Positions 12,601 through 23,430 of a stretch of DNA of 64,000 nt are shown here, piece by piece. Both the position numbers and the translations under genes were made by a program. Source of the DNA: Dysidea avara (taxonomy: Eukaryota; Porifera; Demospongiae; Dictyoceratida; Dysideidae); the NCBI RefSeq assembly GCF_963678975.1, contig NC_089273.1, forward strand, positions 27,719,073-27,783,072, in the 5' to 3' direction. Below the pieces are notes generated by a model. It was not told where the DNA came from. It did no database searches and saw only the letters and a list, made by a program, of their open reading frames with translations. Position 1 is the stretch's first letter. Each line of letters starts with the position of its first letter.

Positions 12601-14180
12601 TTACTATAGGCAACAAAGAAGCAATAGAATGGAATTCAAGGAATGCATGAAGATGGCCAGTTTTGTTCATTTAGTCACAAATATGTTGTTGCATCAACTA
12701 ACTTCTTTGTGTGGTTTACAGAGCTCTGATAATGATGACATGCTGCATCGATTGAAGCTGATGCGAAATCAGCTCTGCATCATGAGAGATGAGCAGGTAT
12801 GCACACATACTTTGTATCATTTCTTTGGCATGTGTAGTACATCATTGCACATGTTATTGTAATGGGTGACTTTCTTGCACCATTTTGATAGATTGGAAAT
12901 GTAATTTTGTGCCCCTCTTTAGTAAATACACAACCACTGCCATCAGCTGATAGTTGCTTAGAAGTGGTTATGATTCCATGAATTATCTTTTTGTGTGCTG
13001 TATAATAACAATGGATTTAATATGTGCAATCTATTTCATGAGCTTGCAATATAGTGGCTACTGGCAAATCTGTGTGTGGAGCAGATTGGCAGCCAAACGT
13101 TTGGTGGAAAATTTACCACAACTAGTAGTGAACAATATAAACTTATAGTTGGCAAAAAAGTTTGGCAACCTTTCCTCAATTAAGTTACACCAAACTTTCA
13201 CAGTTCACGATATTTGGTTGTCTATCTTCCATTGTGTGTAAAGAAACTAGCATGGCATTATTGACAACCTCTAATCATACATAAGTACAGTACATACACA
13301 TACATATTTGTAATTAATTTTCTCTGTTATAGGAGGTACAATTCTTTGAAGTAAAAGACCACATGATAGCTATTCGAAATCTACTTGTTACAACACAAAG
13401 ACCAAAAGTGAAAAAATCGTATTCCTATACTCAGGGCCGCCCACAGGGGGGGGCAACTGGGGCATTTTGCCCCGGGCCCCAGCCTGAAAGGGGCCCCAGG
13501 AGGCCCCATGAAGGCCCCCCTGAATACCTGTTTAAAAGATCAATATACTCTAATAGAGCAGTCAGATCTAAATACTCTAATAGAGCAGTCACAGTATTCT
13601 TCAGAGGAGCAGTGTAGCAAGCTTATAGATAAGGAGATATGGTTGGTGATGGGTAGTTATTGTCATTGCCAGCAGGTTGTGACCTTTTTTTTTTTTTTTT
13701 TTTTTTTTTTGGTCTTCACCTTACAACTTGGGTCAAGGGCCCCACTTTAACTCTTTGCCCTGGGCCCCTTAATTTCTCTGGGCGGCCCTGCCTATACTAC
13801 TACAAGTACATCAGATAAAGTGTGGGACATTGAAAATGCCGATAATTTTGTAGCTGACAAGGGTACCTCTAGTACCTCTAATGATGATCCAGAGGTAAAG
13901 CTTATTTTGTCATCTGACCTTAGTCAGATCTTCCAGAAAAGTTGCTCTCAGTGAAACTTTTCCATTCAGCTTGTAAGGTTACTGTTTACAGAAAATGAAA
14001 GAAAAGTATCAAACGTCAGTGGAAGCCACAATAAGGCAAAATTAAACCACGACAAGATGACATACGTGAAGAAGATTAGTTTCCAATTTTATCCGTCTGA
14101 AAATGAAGAAAGCAATTGGAAGACTTGTATCATTTCTATTGATAGTCAAACCGGCGGCTCAACAACAAGCCTAAAAAAGT
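9677..14180 (+). CDS. BEN-domain protein gene, central and 3' exons, with in-frame TGA
   Basis: Seven exons in a row have good AG/GT borders and are all phase 0: 9677-9724, 9774-9830, 9878-9904, 11852-11968, 12036-12116, 12722-12796 and 13333 onward. They encode acidic, Ser/Pro-rich linkers (for example PIPSPQPPRPDDFEYCSASD) and a helical stretch MLHRLKLMRNQLCIMRDEQ. The last exon, after removal of the hAT insertion at 13432-13790, continues to a donor GTGAGT at 14181. It holds a BEN-like block: LVRLLFTENERKVSNVSG, then KLNHDKMTYVKKISFQFYP and NWKTCIISIDS. BEN domains bind DNA and chromatin partners in the nucleus. A TGA at 13952-13954 interrupts the block (after KSCSQ). Alternatively, a donor GTAAAG at 13895 joined to the acceptor at 13991 gives a short isoform ending at 14045. 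A real host gene, possibly a pseudogene or carrying a null allele. Confidence 0.7.
9905..11851. other. Large intron of the BEN-domain gene
   Basis: About 1.95 kb between two phase-0 exons. It holds a direct run of similar TGTGTGCTTTATT phrases at about 10440-10530 but no ORF, terminal repeat or RNA gene that I can support. Confidence 0.45.
13432..13790. mobile_element. Non-autonomous hAT element inside a coding exon
   Basis: Termini CAGGGCCGCCCACAG and CTCTGGGCGGCCCTG form an inverted repeat, flanked by an exact 8-bp duplication CCTATACT (13424-13431, 13791-13798), diagnostic of hAT. Removing it restores the BEN-gene exon frame (SYSYT followed by TTSTSDKVWD). The interior has two copies of ACTCTAATAGAGCAGTC and a poly-T run near 13685. 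Low decay of the ends suggests a fairly recent insertion. Confidence 0.92.
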
Positions 14181-14488
14181 GTGAGTTTACTATCACTTTG
14201 ACTCTTGACCTACAGGTGTAACTTTGATTTAGTTCATGATAGTGTTTTTTTTTACAAAGTACATAACAAAGAGTGAGCATTAATCAATAATAGTGTCTAT
14301 GAATTTTGGCAGTACTGGTTGCAATGCATGAAAAGGTAACTTGCATTTGAATAGTGAATGGGAATTAAAAATAGAGGCTGTATGCTTGCTGAATTGTCAC
14401 ACATCCCACTATTAAAGCTTTTCCAGTTCTTAGATAAACTATGCCACAAAGTATTATGGGTTACCACCTGTTTTCACTGACCTCTTAA

Positions 14489-15215
14489 CCCTTAATACCC
14501 CAAGTTTCGCATGCTTGCATAAAAAACCGCTACTCACCAATGGAATTCGCTCTCTCAAAGGTCCTTGCTAGCACCTTCAGAATCAATTTTTAAAATGTAC
14601 TTCTCCAATTGATGGCATAAAAAAGTTCAACATGGAAGTTGTAAACAAAATCTAAAATCGTTTTTTTATGCTTCTCCTGAACCGATTCTGTCAAAACTTG
14701 ATACACAGCAACAGTAAGGTATGATTAACAGGTAGAAATATTAAAATAGCTTATAAACATTTCCACAATGATTTTACAACAGTACGAAAGCATGTGAATG
14801 CTTTTAACAATTAATACAGTTTTTTAATCCTTTTATCCATCTTCCTGTAGGCTGTACAAACGGCAAAATCTTTCCACAACCACTCCATACGATAGTTTCA
14901 GTCAAGAGAGAGAAAATTTAGTGGAAATTGGCCTCCAAATACTTCATACCCTTCTTTGTCACTATCTTCACACCCGCATTGTGCTTGAAGCACACGTAAT
15001 CTACAAAAAAACAACAACCAAATAGTGTGTCAGCTCTTCTCTAGCCCGAGAGATATTTAGAACCACCATGACTACTATTTACAGTTGTTGCCATATATGG
15101 CTGCTTCCAGAAAATCTAAAAAATGTCACAAAATAGCGCTTATAGTGTATTTTTTTTTAAATTGCTAAAGTTTTAGTGCTTTTAGCAGTTTTTCTATGGA
15201 GTGGGGTATTAAGGG
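14489..15215. mobile_element. piggyBac-like MITE, 727 bp
   Basis: Ends CCCTTAATACCCCA and TGGGGTATTAAGGG are perfect inverted repeats, each flanked by TTAA (14485-14488, 15216-15219). TTAA duplication with CCCT ends is the piggyBac hallmark. No transposase remains. It lies downstream of the BEN-domain exons. Confidence 0.85.
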
Positions 15216-15219
15216 TTAA

Positions 15220-16727
15220 ATTATTGTAGCGGGTCATGTAGCTAGTAATGCAAGCACACACACAAAACAGCAGTTTTACATGCAACAATAATGTTTATAA
15301 GACATAACTGTGGTAACACACATCAAAAGCATGAACCAACCACGTGATGACCTAACAAGGCTTTAGAAAATGATGACTCCCTCAGATGTCGCCTTGCTGC
15401 AGAGGACAGATGGAAATTGGAAATGCTTCTAAGGCTCATGTATTCATTGTGGAGATTAGTCAAAACTTGCAGGAAAAGTACTGAAAAAAACTTGACCTGG
15501 GGCTATGCTACCAGTTGTGGCACATGAAATTAAAGAACTAATGGTTTCCCATGTTGTGTACGGCATCATGGAATTTTGGCAATGCCATCAAAATGCCATG
15601 GTATGCTGATGGTCATGAAATGACTGGTACATTCCAAGGAACAATAATTTTACTTTTCATTTTATCTTAAGCATGTTAGCCTAGAATTGTTGTGAATACA
15701 GAAGTAGCATTAGCCATCCTAGTACACTGAATAAGCATAGTATGTAGCTTAACTCCTTTTTCACAAAACTAAACACTGCCTGTACTCAGCAGCATATCAA
15801 TGATCTGTGGATAAAATGACTCGATGAGTTTTGTTATGCTTGGACGTATAGTATTCAGTGTACAGATGTTTCCGGGGCTCGCCATGGGGAGGCTGCTACA
15901 TGAACCCCATAAAAAGGGACAAATTGCAGCAAGCTGGGTATCATCCCATAAAGGAATCTTTAACCTTTACAAGTTGATAAAGCCCAGGGCTGTGCCTAGA
16001 TTTTCAAACTTTAAGAGCCAACAAAAAATAAATGAAAGAAAAATTCAAGCCCAAGATCAACTCTGAAGATTACTCATTTGTACCCTTACCAAAGTTGACC
16101 TCAAGGCTTGTATAAAAGAATACAGTAGGAAAAATAAATGTATAGCATTCTTATAATCCTCATAAGGTGGACAAGATAGAAGATGGACATGAGAATGCAA
16201 AGAATTCTTAATGCCACAGAAGACTGGTCATGTTTTACCACCAAAACTGACTATTGATGGCAGCAAGGACCCATGCAGTGTCGTATTACTAGTGATCTCG
16301 TGATTCAAAACAGACAGAAAAATGTTTCTACACCATGCCCCTAGCAATTCCCATGTATTATTAAAAAAATTACATGCAAGTATTATACTGAATAATCTAA
16401 AATTTAAAAAAAAATATGATCCCAGTGCTCATTCTGACTTGTCCCAGCAGTACCCCTGACCGTACAAGTCCTCTGCAAAGTGAGAATTGTAGTGATGATC
16501 ATATTGACAAAGTGAATGAGATTTAAATATAGATAGCATGCAAACACATAGAACAAGTATAAGGAAACTTTATCATCACAATAGTTTATGGACATGCTTG
16601 CAGAGACTACATTATGAGATTCATATGCTAAATTAACCATTAAAAGAGCAAATGCAACACATGGAAAATTCATTTTGTACATCTGGATAAGTTCATTGAA
16701 CAACAGGAATACATAAAGCATTTGGGT
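15220..16727. other. Gene-free stretch
   Basis: No supported gene, terminal repeat or array. Short open frames here (for example 15824-16066 plus, 16404-16766 minus) have no recognisable domain or splice support. Confidence 0.4.
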
Positions 16728-17718
16728 GTGGAAAGACAAATATTTTGCCTGGTTTAGGACTTGCAAGTACTTATTAATGTTACCACATTATATAATATGC
16801 TCTATGGCTATTAAGCATGACGATGAAAGTGTTAAAAGCTTGCGGAGACTACACTAAACGAATGACATTTCATGATAATGGATACGTACCGTCAACACCT
16901 TGTTGGGAGAGCATTAATTTCACTGGAGAACCTGAGAGTTCATAACAAGAGTGAAGTTAAAATGGAGAGTTGTAAAGTGGTGCAAAGAAGTTGAGAACAA
17001 TAACTTATAGAATTCAAATACATGATGCAGCAAGTGAAACACCTACACCATGGAGCAAGTTTGCATAGGCACATTATGTGAATATATAGGGTTCAAAATG
17101 AGAGTGAGAGTTCTAAAGAAGGTGAAAATTGAACTAGATTACTTGTTTATACAATGCAAATACATGATGCAACAAGCCAAAGACATATTACATAGAGCGA
17201 GTTTGCACAGACACATTATGTGAATATAGTCACTATAGTCACCTGAGTGTTCAAAATGAGAGTTACAGTTGTAAAGAGTGGAAAGACAAACATTTTGCCT
17301 GGTTAGGACTTGCAAGAGGGCTTGTCTCCAATATCATCAAAACTGCTGCGGAAACATTAAACGGAATACAATGCTGTCCTCAGGAAAACTTCATACTGAC
17401 AACGCAGGGAAAAATTAAAATTATAGAATACAATACTATAATATTATTGATAAAGAAAACAACATGCACCAAATCATAATACGTTTCAAGGAGACTGCTA
17501 TATATTATACTTATTAATGTTACCACGTTACGTAATAATACATATTATGCTCTATGACTATTAAGCATGATGAAAGTGTTAAAAGCTTGTGAAGACTACA
17601 CTAAATGAATGACATTTCATTATAACGGATACGTACCATCAACACTCTGCTGGGAGAGCATTAATTCCACTGGAGAGCCCGAGAGTTCAAAACAAGAGTG
17701 AAGTTGAAATGGTCAGAA
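16728..17718. repeat. Tandem duplication of a ~550-bp segment
   Basis: GGAAAGACAAATATTTTGCC at about 16729 recurs as GGAAAGACAAACATTTTGCC at 17279. The block from TACTTATTAATGTTACCAC to GAGTGAAGTT is present at 16767-16970 and 17508-17710. The second copy carries about 190 bp extra (about 17322-17507), absent from the first. Each copy includes one 33-nt exon-like unit (see the gene at 16890-17868). Confidence 0.75.
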
Positions 17719-17868
17719 GCCGTTTAACATAAAGCTATAGTTTATACACCATGGCTACTGACACCTTGAAGGCAGTGAAGAGACCCAAGTTCTACACTAG
17801 GCTGGAGTGGTTTCTATGACCTTACCTTCATTGTCTGTCGGCGGATCTATATACCCTTGCATGGTCTG
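16890..17868 (-). CDS. Minus-strand gene fragment with duplicated 33-nt exon
   Basis: Three exon-like units keep frame on the minus strand. 17868-17826 is 43 nt, reading QTMQGYIDPPTDNE with acceptor CACAGTAG and donor GTAAGG. 17669-17637 is 33 nt, reading VELMLSQQSVD, acceptor TCTCCAG, donor GTACGT. 16922-16890 is 33 nt, reading VKLMLSQQGVD, with the same borders. The 33-nt units are phase 1 at both sides, so both can be included without shifting the frame. A possible upstream phase-0 exon lies near 19762-19840 (YGSDEGEGDDTANTAS, donor GTGAGT), inside the hAT element. No domain recognised. Downstream exons were not found. Confidence 0.45.
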
Positions 17869-18839
17869 CTACTGTGTAAAACACAAACCAAAACAAAGAG
17901 ACTGACAGAGATTACAAGTAGAGCACTATTTGGTAGGGGAGAAGAAACAATCACGTTGACATGTCCGTCTGCTCCACACATACATGGCAGCCTATAGCTA
18001 ATCCTTAGCAGATTTCTATTAACAATCCTCATTGGGAGAAAAGTTTGCATACACTGTCATCTATATTGAGGACAGAGCTTGGGTAGGGAAAGAATCACCA
18101 TTATTTATGAAATTATCACTCAATGAACTTCCAAGGTTGGTTTGATGTATGTGATGATAAAAGGGTTTAGTGAGCTGGATCTCTCCTGATAAAATCATTT
18201 TCGTCCACATAGTTTGCACTATTTCATTGGTCAGGCTTCAACTTGCTAACTATACTCACCCACTCTGTTATTAATAGTTTGTAATAAGAAACAGCGTGCC
18301 AAACCTAGCTATACACAGACCTCCATGGTGATAAACATAGAGTAGAAGTAGCATGTATGAGATCAGTAACAGAATTTGTGAGCGAGAACCGCAGTGAAAT
18401 TACAATTATAGCCATCTCAAACTGGCAATCTCAGGGATACAAAGTGAGTCAAACATTCAAATGCAGAATACTGTTGTCCCTTTACAATTTTGTGCAGGAA
18501 AGGCAACTAATATACCAATTAATGCTTCAGAAACAGCTTGACATGGTACACCTATGGGTGGTGTATGTTTGAACTGGTCTCATGGCCTACCTGTTGCCAT
18601 GGAGCCATGCACTTGGACATGCCCAAACATAACCACTGGTAATATTTGTCTAATGGAGACATAGAAAAACAAGCAATAAACAACTGATTCAGCCACCACC
18701 CATTAAGAAAGATTCATCTAACCTTGCTTTGATTGTTATTTCATATTAGAAAAGGAACATGGAGGGGCAATCAGGGTATTAGCTATGAGTAAAATGCCAA
18801 AGAGGAATTGTAGCATACCGAATGCACAAATGTACTATA
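17869..18839. other. Gene-free stretch, probable intron
   Basis: No supported feature. It may be intronic to the minus-strand gene at 16890-17868. Confidence 0.35.
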
Positions 18840-20138
18840 CAGAGGCGTAGGAAGGTATTTCAGGCAGGGGTGCTGAGGTGGAAGGCGGACTCACCCGCAG
18901 GGGGTCTGGGGGGCTGGACGCTGACGACATATTCAGAATTGTATGGCTCAAATCATTGGAAATTGCATATTTATGGACAAAACAATGATCACATACCTGT
19001 ACATAGTACAGTAGCTACCTAAATTACAAATATGGATTAAAACCCTATAACATTGTATTACAATTTGCATGCAATTGTACTGATATAAATGTCTCAGTAT
19101 GTAATACATTGTGTGTATACTCTAGAATGGAAGAACGGCCTTGGCTGAAATACATAAAAATCGTCATTTATTATAGTAACATATCAGTATTTATTGATAT
19201 GTAAATGCTTTAACAATTAAATCATCAATTCTGTTCTGAAGCAACAAGTTGTTCAGTTAGTATGCACTCCCAGACTACTTAATTAATACTTTGTAGACTA
19301 GAGAAGGATCGATCTCTCTGTTGTAGTAACTGACTAACTGTAACAGTTACATCAATAAATAGGTAGGATCAGCGGCGGCGGAAGTAGTTGGTATGAGGGG
19401 GGGCTGGGCTGACCCAGACTTATTTCTATAGTTTGGTAAGGTGAGACCAAAAAAAAAAAAAAAAAAAAAAAAGGTCGCAACCAACTGACAAGAGCTTTCC
19501 ACCTCACCAGCTACCATTCCTAGCTGATAAACTACATAAAAATCCTTTCATAGCTCGCTACACACTGACTACTTTATTAGAGTGACTGCTCTATTAGAGT
19601 ATCTCGATCTTTATCACGGTTTTCAACCCCACTCCAAGAAAGATAATTTCGGTGTGATATCATTCTGAGGGGGGCTAAGCCCCCCCCCCTTTCCGCCGCC
19701 TATGGGTAGGATGGGGTGCACCCAACACACGTACTTGAGTGCTGACACACAAGTACTCACCTTCTTATCAATATTATCCACATTATTACTGATACTAGCG
19801 GTGTTTGCTGTGTCATCACCTTCGCCTTCGTCACTTCCATAATTTTTATAACTGGAACCCTATTGATCACTGCACGTGGGAAACACGTGACATCGTATTG
19901 GATTGTGAATCCATTGTTTTCTATGCTTCTTCTGAATCACAAATAATCGCACTGACTAGTGTTAAACAGCTAGCGATATGGCGAGCTGTGGCGAGCTGCA
20001 ACACCGGAATCGTTGAGATAATCGTAATCGTGACCGTTAGAATCCTTTTTGTCTGATCACGTGATCAATTAATTACTTTGTGGCGCTCGCAAACAAATTT
20101 GTGGGGGTGCTCCAGCACCCGTGCTTCCTACGCCCCTG
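18840..20138. mobile_element. hAT element with 5-bp TSD (hAT5-like), 1.3 kb
   Basis: Ends CAGAGGCGTAGGAAGG and GCTTCCTACGCCCCTG are inverted repeats, flanked by CTATA at 18835-18839 and 20139-20143. The ends resemble those of the autonomous element at 32988-36737 (CAGGGC.GTAG). No complete transposase. The minus strand has a GT-bordered open segment near 19762-19840. A second hAT element sits inside at 19370-19704. Confidence 0.8.
19370..19704. mobile_element. Nested hAT MITE (335 bp)
   Basis: Ends CAGCGGCGGCGGAA and TTTCCGCCGCCTATG are inverted repeats, flanked by an exact 8-bp duplication GGTAGGAT (19362-19369, 19705-19712). The interior has A- and C-homopolymers and TTAGAGTGACTGCTCTATTA. 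Inserted into the hAT element 18840-20138. Confidence 0.88.
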
Positions 20139-20248
20139 CTATATACATGCAGGGAATATTATCAGCACAAAAAAAACATTTTACCGGTAAAATATTATCA
20201 TGTATGATTAGCTAGTGCATGTCTGCGCGGACAAAGCAGCTATAATAT

Positions 20249-20380
20249 GTGACCAGGTCTGCAAAAACAGGGAATGTGGGCACACGATTTTTGCCTACCT
20301 TGTCAAAGTGCACTCATAACTTTTTGTAGCGTTATGCTACGGCAATACCTTTATACCTATTTAATATGCAAGTTACAGAA
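20249..20380. mobile_element. Left part of a GTGAC-family MITE split by a retrotransposon
   Basis: GTGACCAGGTCTGC... aligns with the intact 249-bp copy at 40066-40314 through GTTACAGAA, preceded by ATAT. The matching right part (GGGCCCACAGGCCCTGTTTT) resumes at 23355-23425. The RLE retrotransposon lies between. Confidence 0.75.
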
Positions 20381-23354
20381 GCTTTTTTTTTGCATTTAAA
20401 TGATATTGTTAGATATATTAAATACAAAATTCTAACTAGCTTAACTACCAAACTAAGTACTTTAACTACAAAACTAGCTACCTTAACTACAAAACAACCT
20501 TAATTAATAACCTAGTTCAACCAAGTCTATGCCATCTTCTGGGCATAAGCCATAATGCCTCAGGATCATTTTGGCATTATATCGCCAGAGAGTAACTGAC
20601 AAGCGCTGAAGCAATTGTTTCCTTGCAAACTGTCTGGGAATACCACTTTTTACAGTGGTACGGTCAGCAATCGTGGATAAGGTTGATAAAACAAAGGGTG
20701 TCCAAACACCAAACGACTCGCAAACCAGGGGAAAAAATTCACCACCATGGTTATTAACAGTTTCTAAATAACGGTCATCCTTAGCCTCCTCACCGGCAGC
20801 AGCGGCTACACCAGCCTTAGATGCAGCAGCGGAAATAAAGGAAGGCTGAGTTGTGCACCTGACAGAGAGGTCAAAGTAAGCAGGACGCCTGAGTAAAATC
20901 AGGATGGTAAATGTCCCCAGGACGAGATTGATCAGAGGCAATGCTTTGCTCACGGAGAACACCAGGGTGATCTTGCAGTACAGCATGATGTACTATAGAA
21001 ACAAGAGCATCATGGCGTTGGATACTTAGTGGGCCATGAGAGCAACCAAGAAGATGGTCACCAAACTGATCTATGACAGACAAACATGTACAAAGTAGTA
21101 ACAATGGGAAAAGAGGAACACCCAACCATAAACGGACAGCGATAACAAACTCATGTGGAGAAAAGGCCAAACCCAATGTTGGTTGAGGGATGGCCTTCAG
21201 CCAGCCATTGCTGACACCAGAGGAGTGAGCAACAGCACGTAAACGAGCCTGTTCACGGATTGTGGAGGTGTTGAAAATACTTGCAAATAATTGATCATCA
21301 AGGGAAGCCTGTAAGTCATTTTGGGAAGATAAGTTAGAAGGCAAGATGGATAGACTTTGGAAATAGGAGATAGCACAATTTTCACCTGCTAAAAAGGAAG
21401 TCACATCAAAATTTGGTGCTAAACGGGACACCAAAAACCGGGCTGAGTTAAAGGAACCGAAAAAGGCTGGATGTGAAGAGCATTGGGACTCACGCAAACC
21501 CAAGCTTCCTAAACGGAATGGCAAAGTAGCTTGAGACCAAGCATTATCAGAGATGCTACAGCACAAAATTCTACTAAGACAGTTGCGTAGGTTAGAGTCA
21601 AACACAGATAGAAAGCAGCCTAATGATGAAGAAGGGACATAGCACAATATGTGAGTGATCTTACAAACACTGAGACAGCTCCTAAGCAAATTTAATTCAA
21701 TTTGAGGATCCCAAGTTCTGCAAGCTTATCCTGAATAAATGCAGTTTTTTCAAATTTACTAGACAAAAAAGAATCAAAAAAAAGTAGGTGGTCCCCACAC
21801 AGGAGACCCTAAAAGCTCCAAACCGCTGCTTTCAGGATTAATTCGTTTTATTGCATGAGGAAATTTAGGGAAAGAGCTATCTCCAGAAGGCCAATGGCCA
21901 ATACAATTCACATTTGGATATATTGATATGCAAGCCAAAACTTGGCCTAGACTGAGTAAAGCATGATAGTAAAGCAAGGAGAGAAGACCTAGACCCAATA
22001 AAAGTGCCATCATCTAAATACCACAAACTTAGGAGACAATTTTCACTAAGAGGATTGGAACCAAGAAACTGAAGCAAAACTGATGAGAATAACAGAGGAC
22101 CAAGTGGATCACCCTGCTGTACACCAGTGGAAGCAAGAATACGACGGTGGCCAAAACGTAATTCTGCAGGCTGGTTATAACACCAGTACACCCAATGAGA
22201 TATTTCAGGAAAATTCTTATAAACACGGCTGAGAAAAGCAGTGTGGCTGCATTCATTAAAAGTATTTTTCATATCTATCTTCAGAAGAGCTAGTGATTCA
22301 TCACCACCCAACTGAGATAGAGCATGACGGACAGCATGAATAGCCCCTTCCAAGCCACCTGGAATGCCAACTCCAACTTGGCCATGAGGAAGGAAGACAT
22401 CTGGAAGAGACGGACGAACAAAGTGGCAGCACAACCGACTGGCAAGGCGACGAAGGACTTCACCAACAGCAACACCCCTTGTCTTTTTCAGAAGAGTTGA
22501 TAAAGGGGCACCACACAGCCAGGGAGCTAGCAGAGGAGATGCTTTACCAGATAACAAGAAGTTCATAAACCTAGTGAGAGCATGAAGACAGTCCTCAGCA
22601 GATGAAGTAGTATGTCCACTGACTGCGTCAAGAATATGCTGAGCGCGCAAACCAGAAGCACCAGGACTGGTACCCCTAGGGAACCCTTTCAAGCACATGA
22701 GCACAGCTGATTCATCAACAACCAAAGAAGCTGACTCAGGAGCAGAACAGGAAGGAGGATCAGAAGTTGGGTGGCGTTCGAGCAGCTCTTGAAAAGCGCA
22801 ATCATCATTCTTATCAGCTACACCAGTAGAAGATTTCAACATTATTCACTTCAATATACCTACTGCTAGAACTAATCATTATCATAATAATTACTTTCTA
22901 AAATCCTTTCGTGATTGGAACTTACTACCCATTTCTGCTATCGAAGCTGCTACTCTAGATAATTTTACTAATCAACTACGTAAGTTATTAATTGTATAAC
23001 TATATTATCGTAACTTTTCTTTTTTCTTCTTTTTATTGTAATATATGCACTATAACTCACTGATTGATTATAACTAGCAATTATATGTATGTACTGTATG
23101 CTGTAACTTATTATTTATGAATAGTAATTGTAATCAACACATGCACTGTTTATTATTAGTAATTGTAACATACACATTGTAGCATACATACTTTAACTTA
23201 TTGATTGTAACGTGTTCTGTGATTTACATCCTAGGCAAACCAGCTGTGCTGCCTGCCTAGTAATTAATAATAAAGGATAAATAAATAAAGAAGTGAGTGA
23301 CTGAACAACATTACTATATCGTCCTTCACGTGCCCAAAACAGAGCTCAAGAAAC
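20381..23354 (-). mobile_element. RLE-type non-LTR retrotransposon, copy 1
   Basis: Inserted into a MITE with a 9-bp duplication GTTACAGAA (20372-20380, 23355-23363). A poly-A tail shows as Ts at 20383-20391, so the 3' end is at the low coordinate. The reverse transcriptase reads LALLKIDMKNTFNECSH (motif A), ASTGVQQGDPLGPLLF (motif B) and LWYLDDGTFIGS (motif C, YLDDG instead of the usual YADD). Downstream are a CCHC-type knuckle (DQFGDHLLGC), RHDAL and RPGDIYHPDF...RRPAYFDLSVR, as in restriction-like endonucleases of the R2/R4/Hero/Utopia side of LINE diversity. The frame changes at about 20880 and again near 21690-21880, and a LINE tail at 22843-23287 splits the N-terminal part, so it is inactive. 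The element is 5'-truncated relative to copy 2. Clade assignment within RLE elements is open. Confidence 0.82.
22843..23287 (+). mobile_element. 5'-truncated LINE tail inserted in the RLE element
   Basis: Reads the C-terminal signature RDWNLLPISAIEAATLDNF of an RVT_1 LINE, then a 3' UTR ending in GATAAATAAATAAAG. On either side the RLE frame resumes (minus-strand REGRYSNVVQSLTS, then STGVADKNDD). The second RLE copy has the corresponding stretch uninterrupted. Confidence 0.8.
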
Positions 23355-23430
23355 GTTACAGAATCTGTTCCATTGGATTGTAACATGACGGGCTATAGTT
23401 TGGGCCCACAGGCCCTGTTTTCGCACATTA

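Noticed and set aside
13952-13954. Selenocysteine or programmed read-through at the BEN-domain TGA
   Set aside because: No hairpin resembling a SECIS seen nearby and no Cys expected at that position; mutation is simpler.
16404-16766. Minus-strand 120-codon open frame with hydrophobic stretches
   Set aside because: No recognisable domain, AT-rich composition and no splice or start support; overlaps the edge of the tandem duplication.
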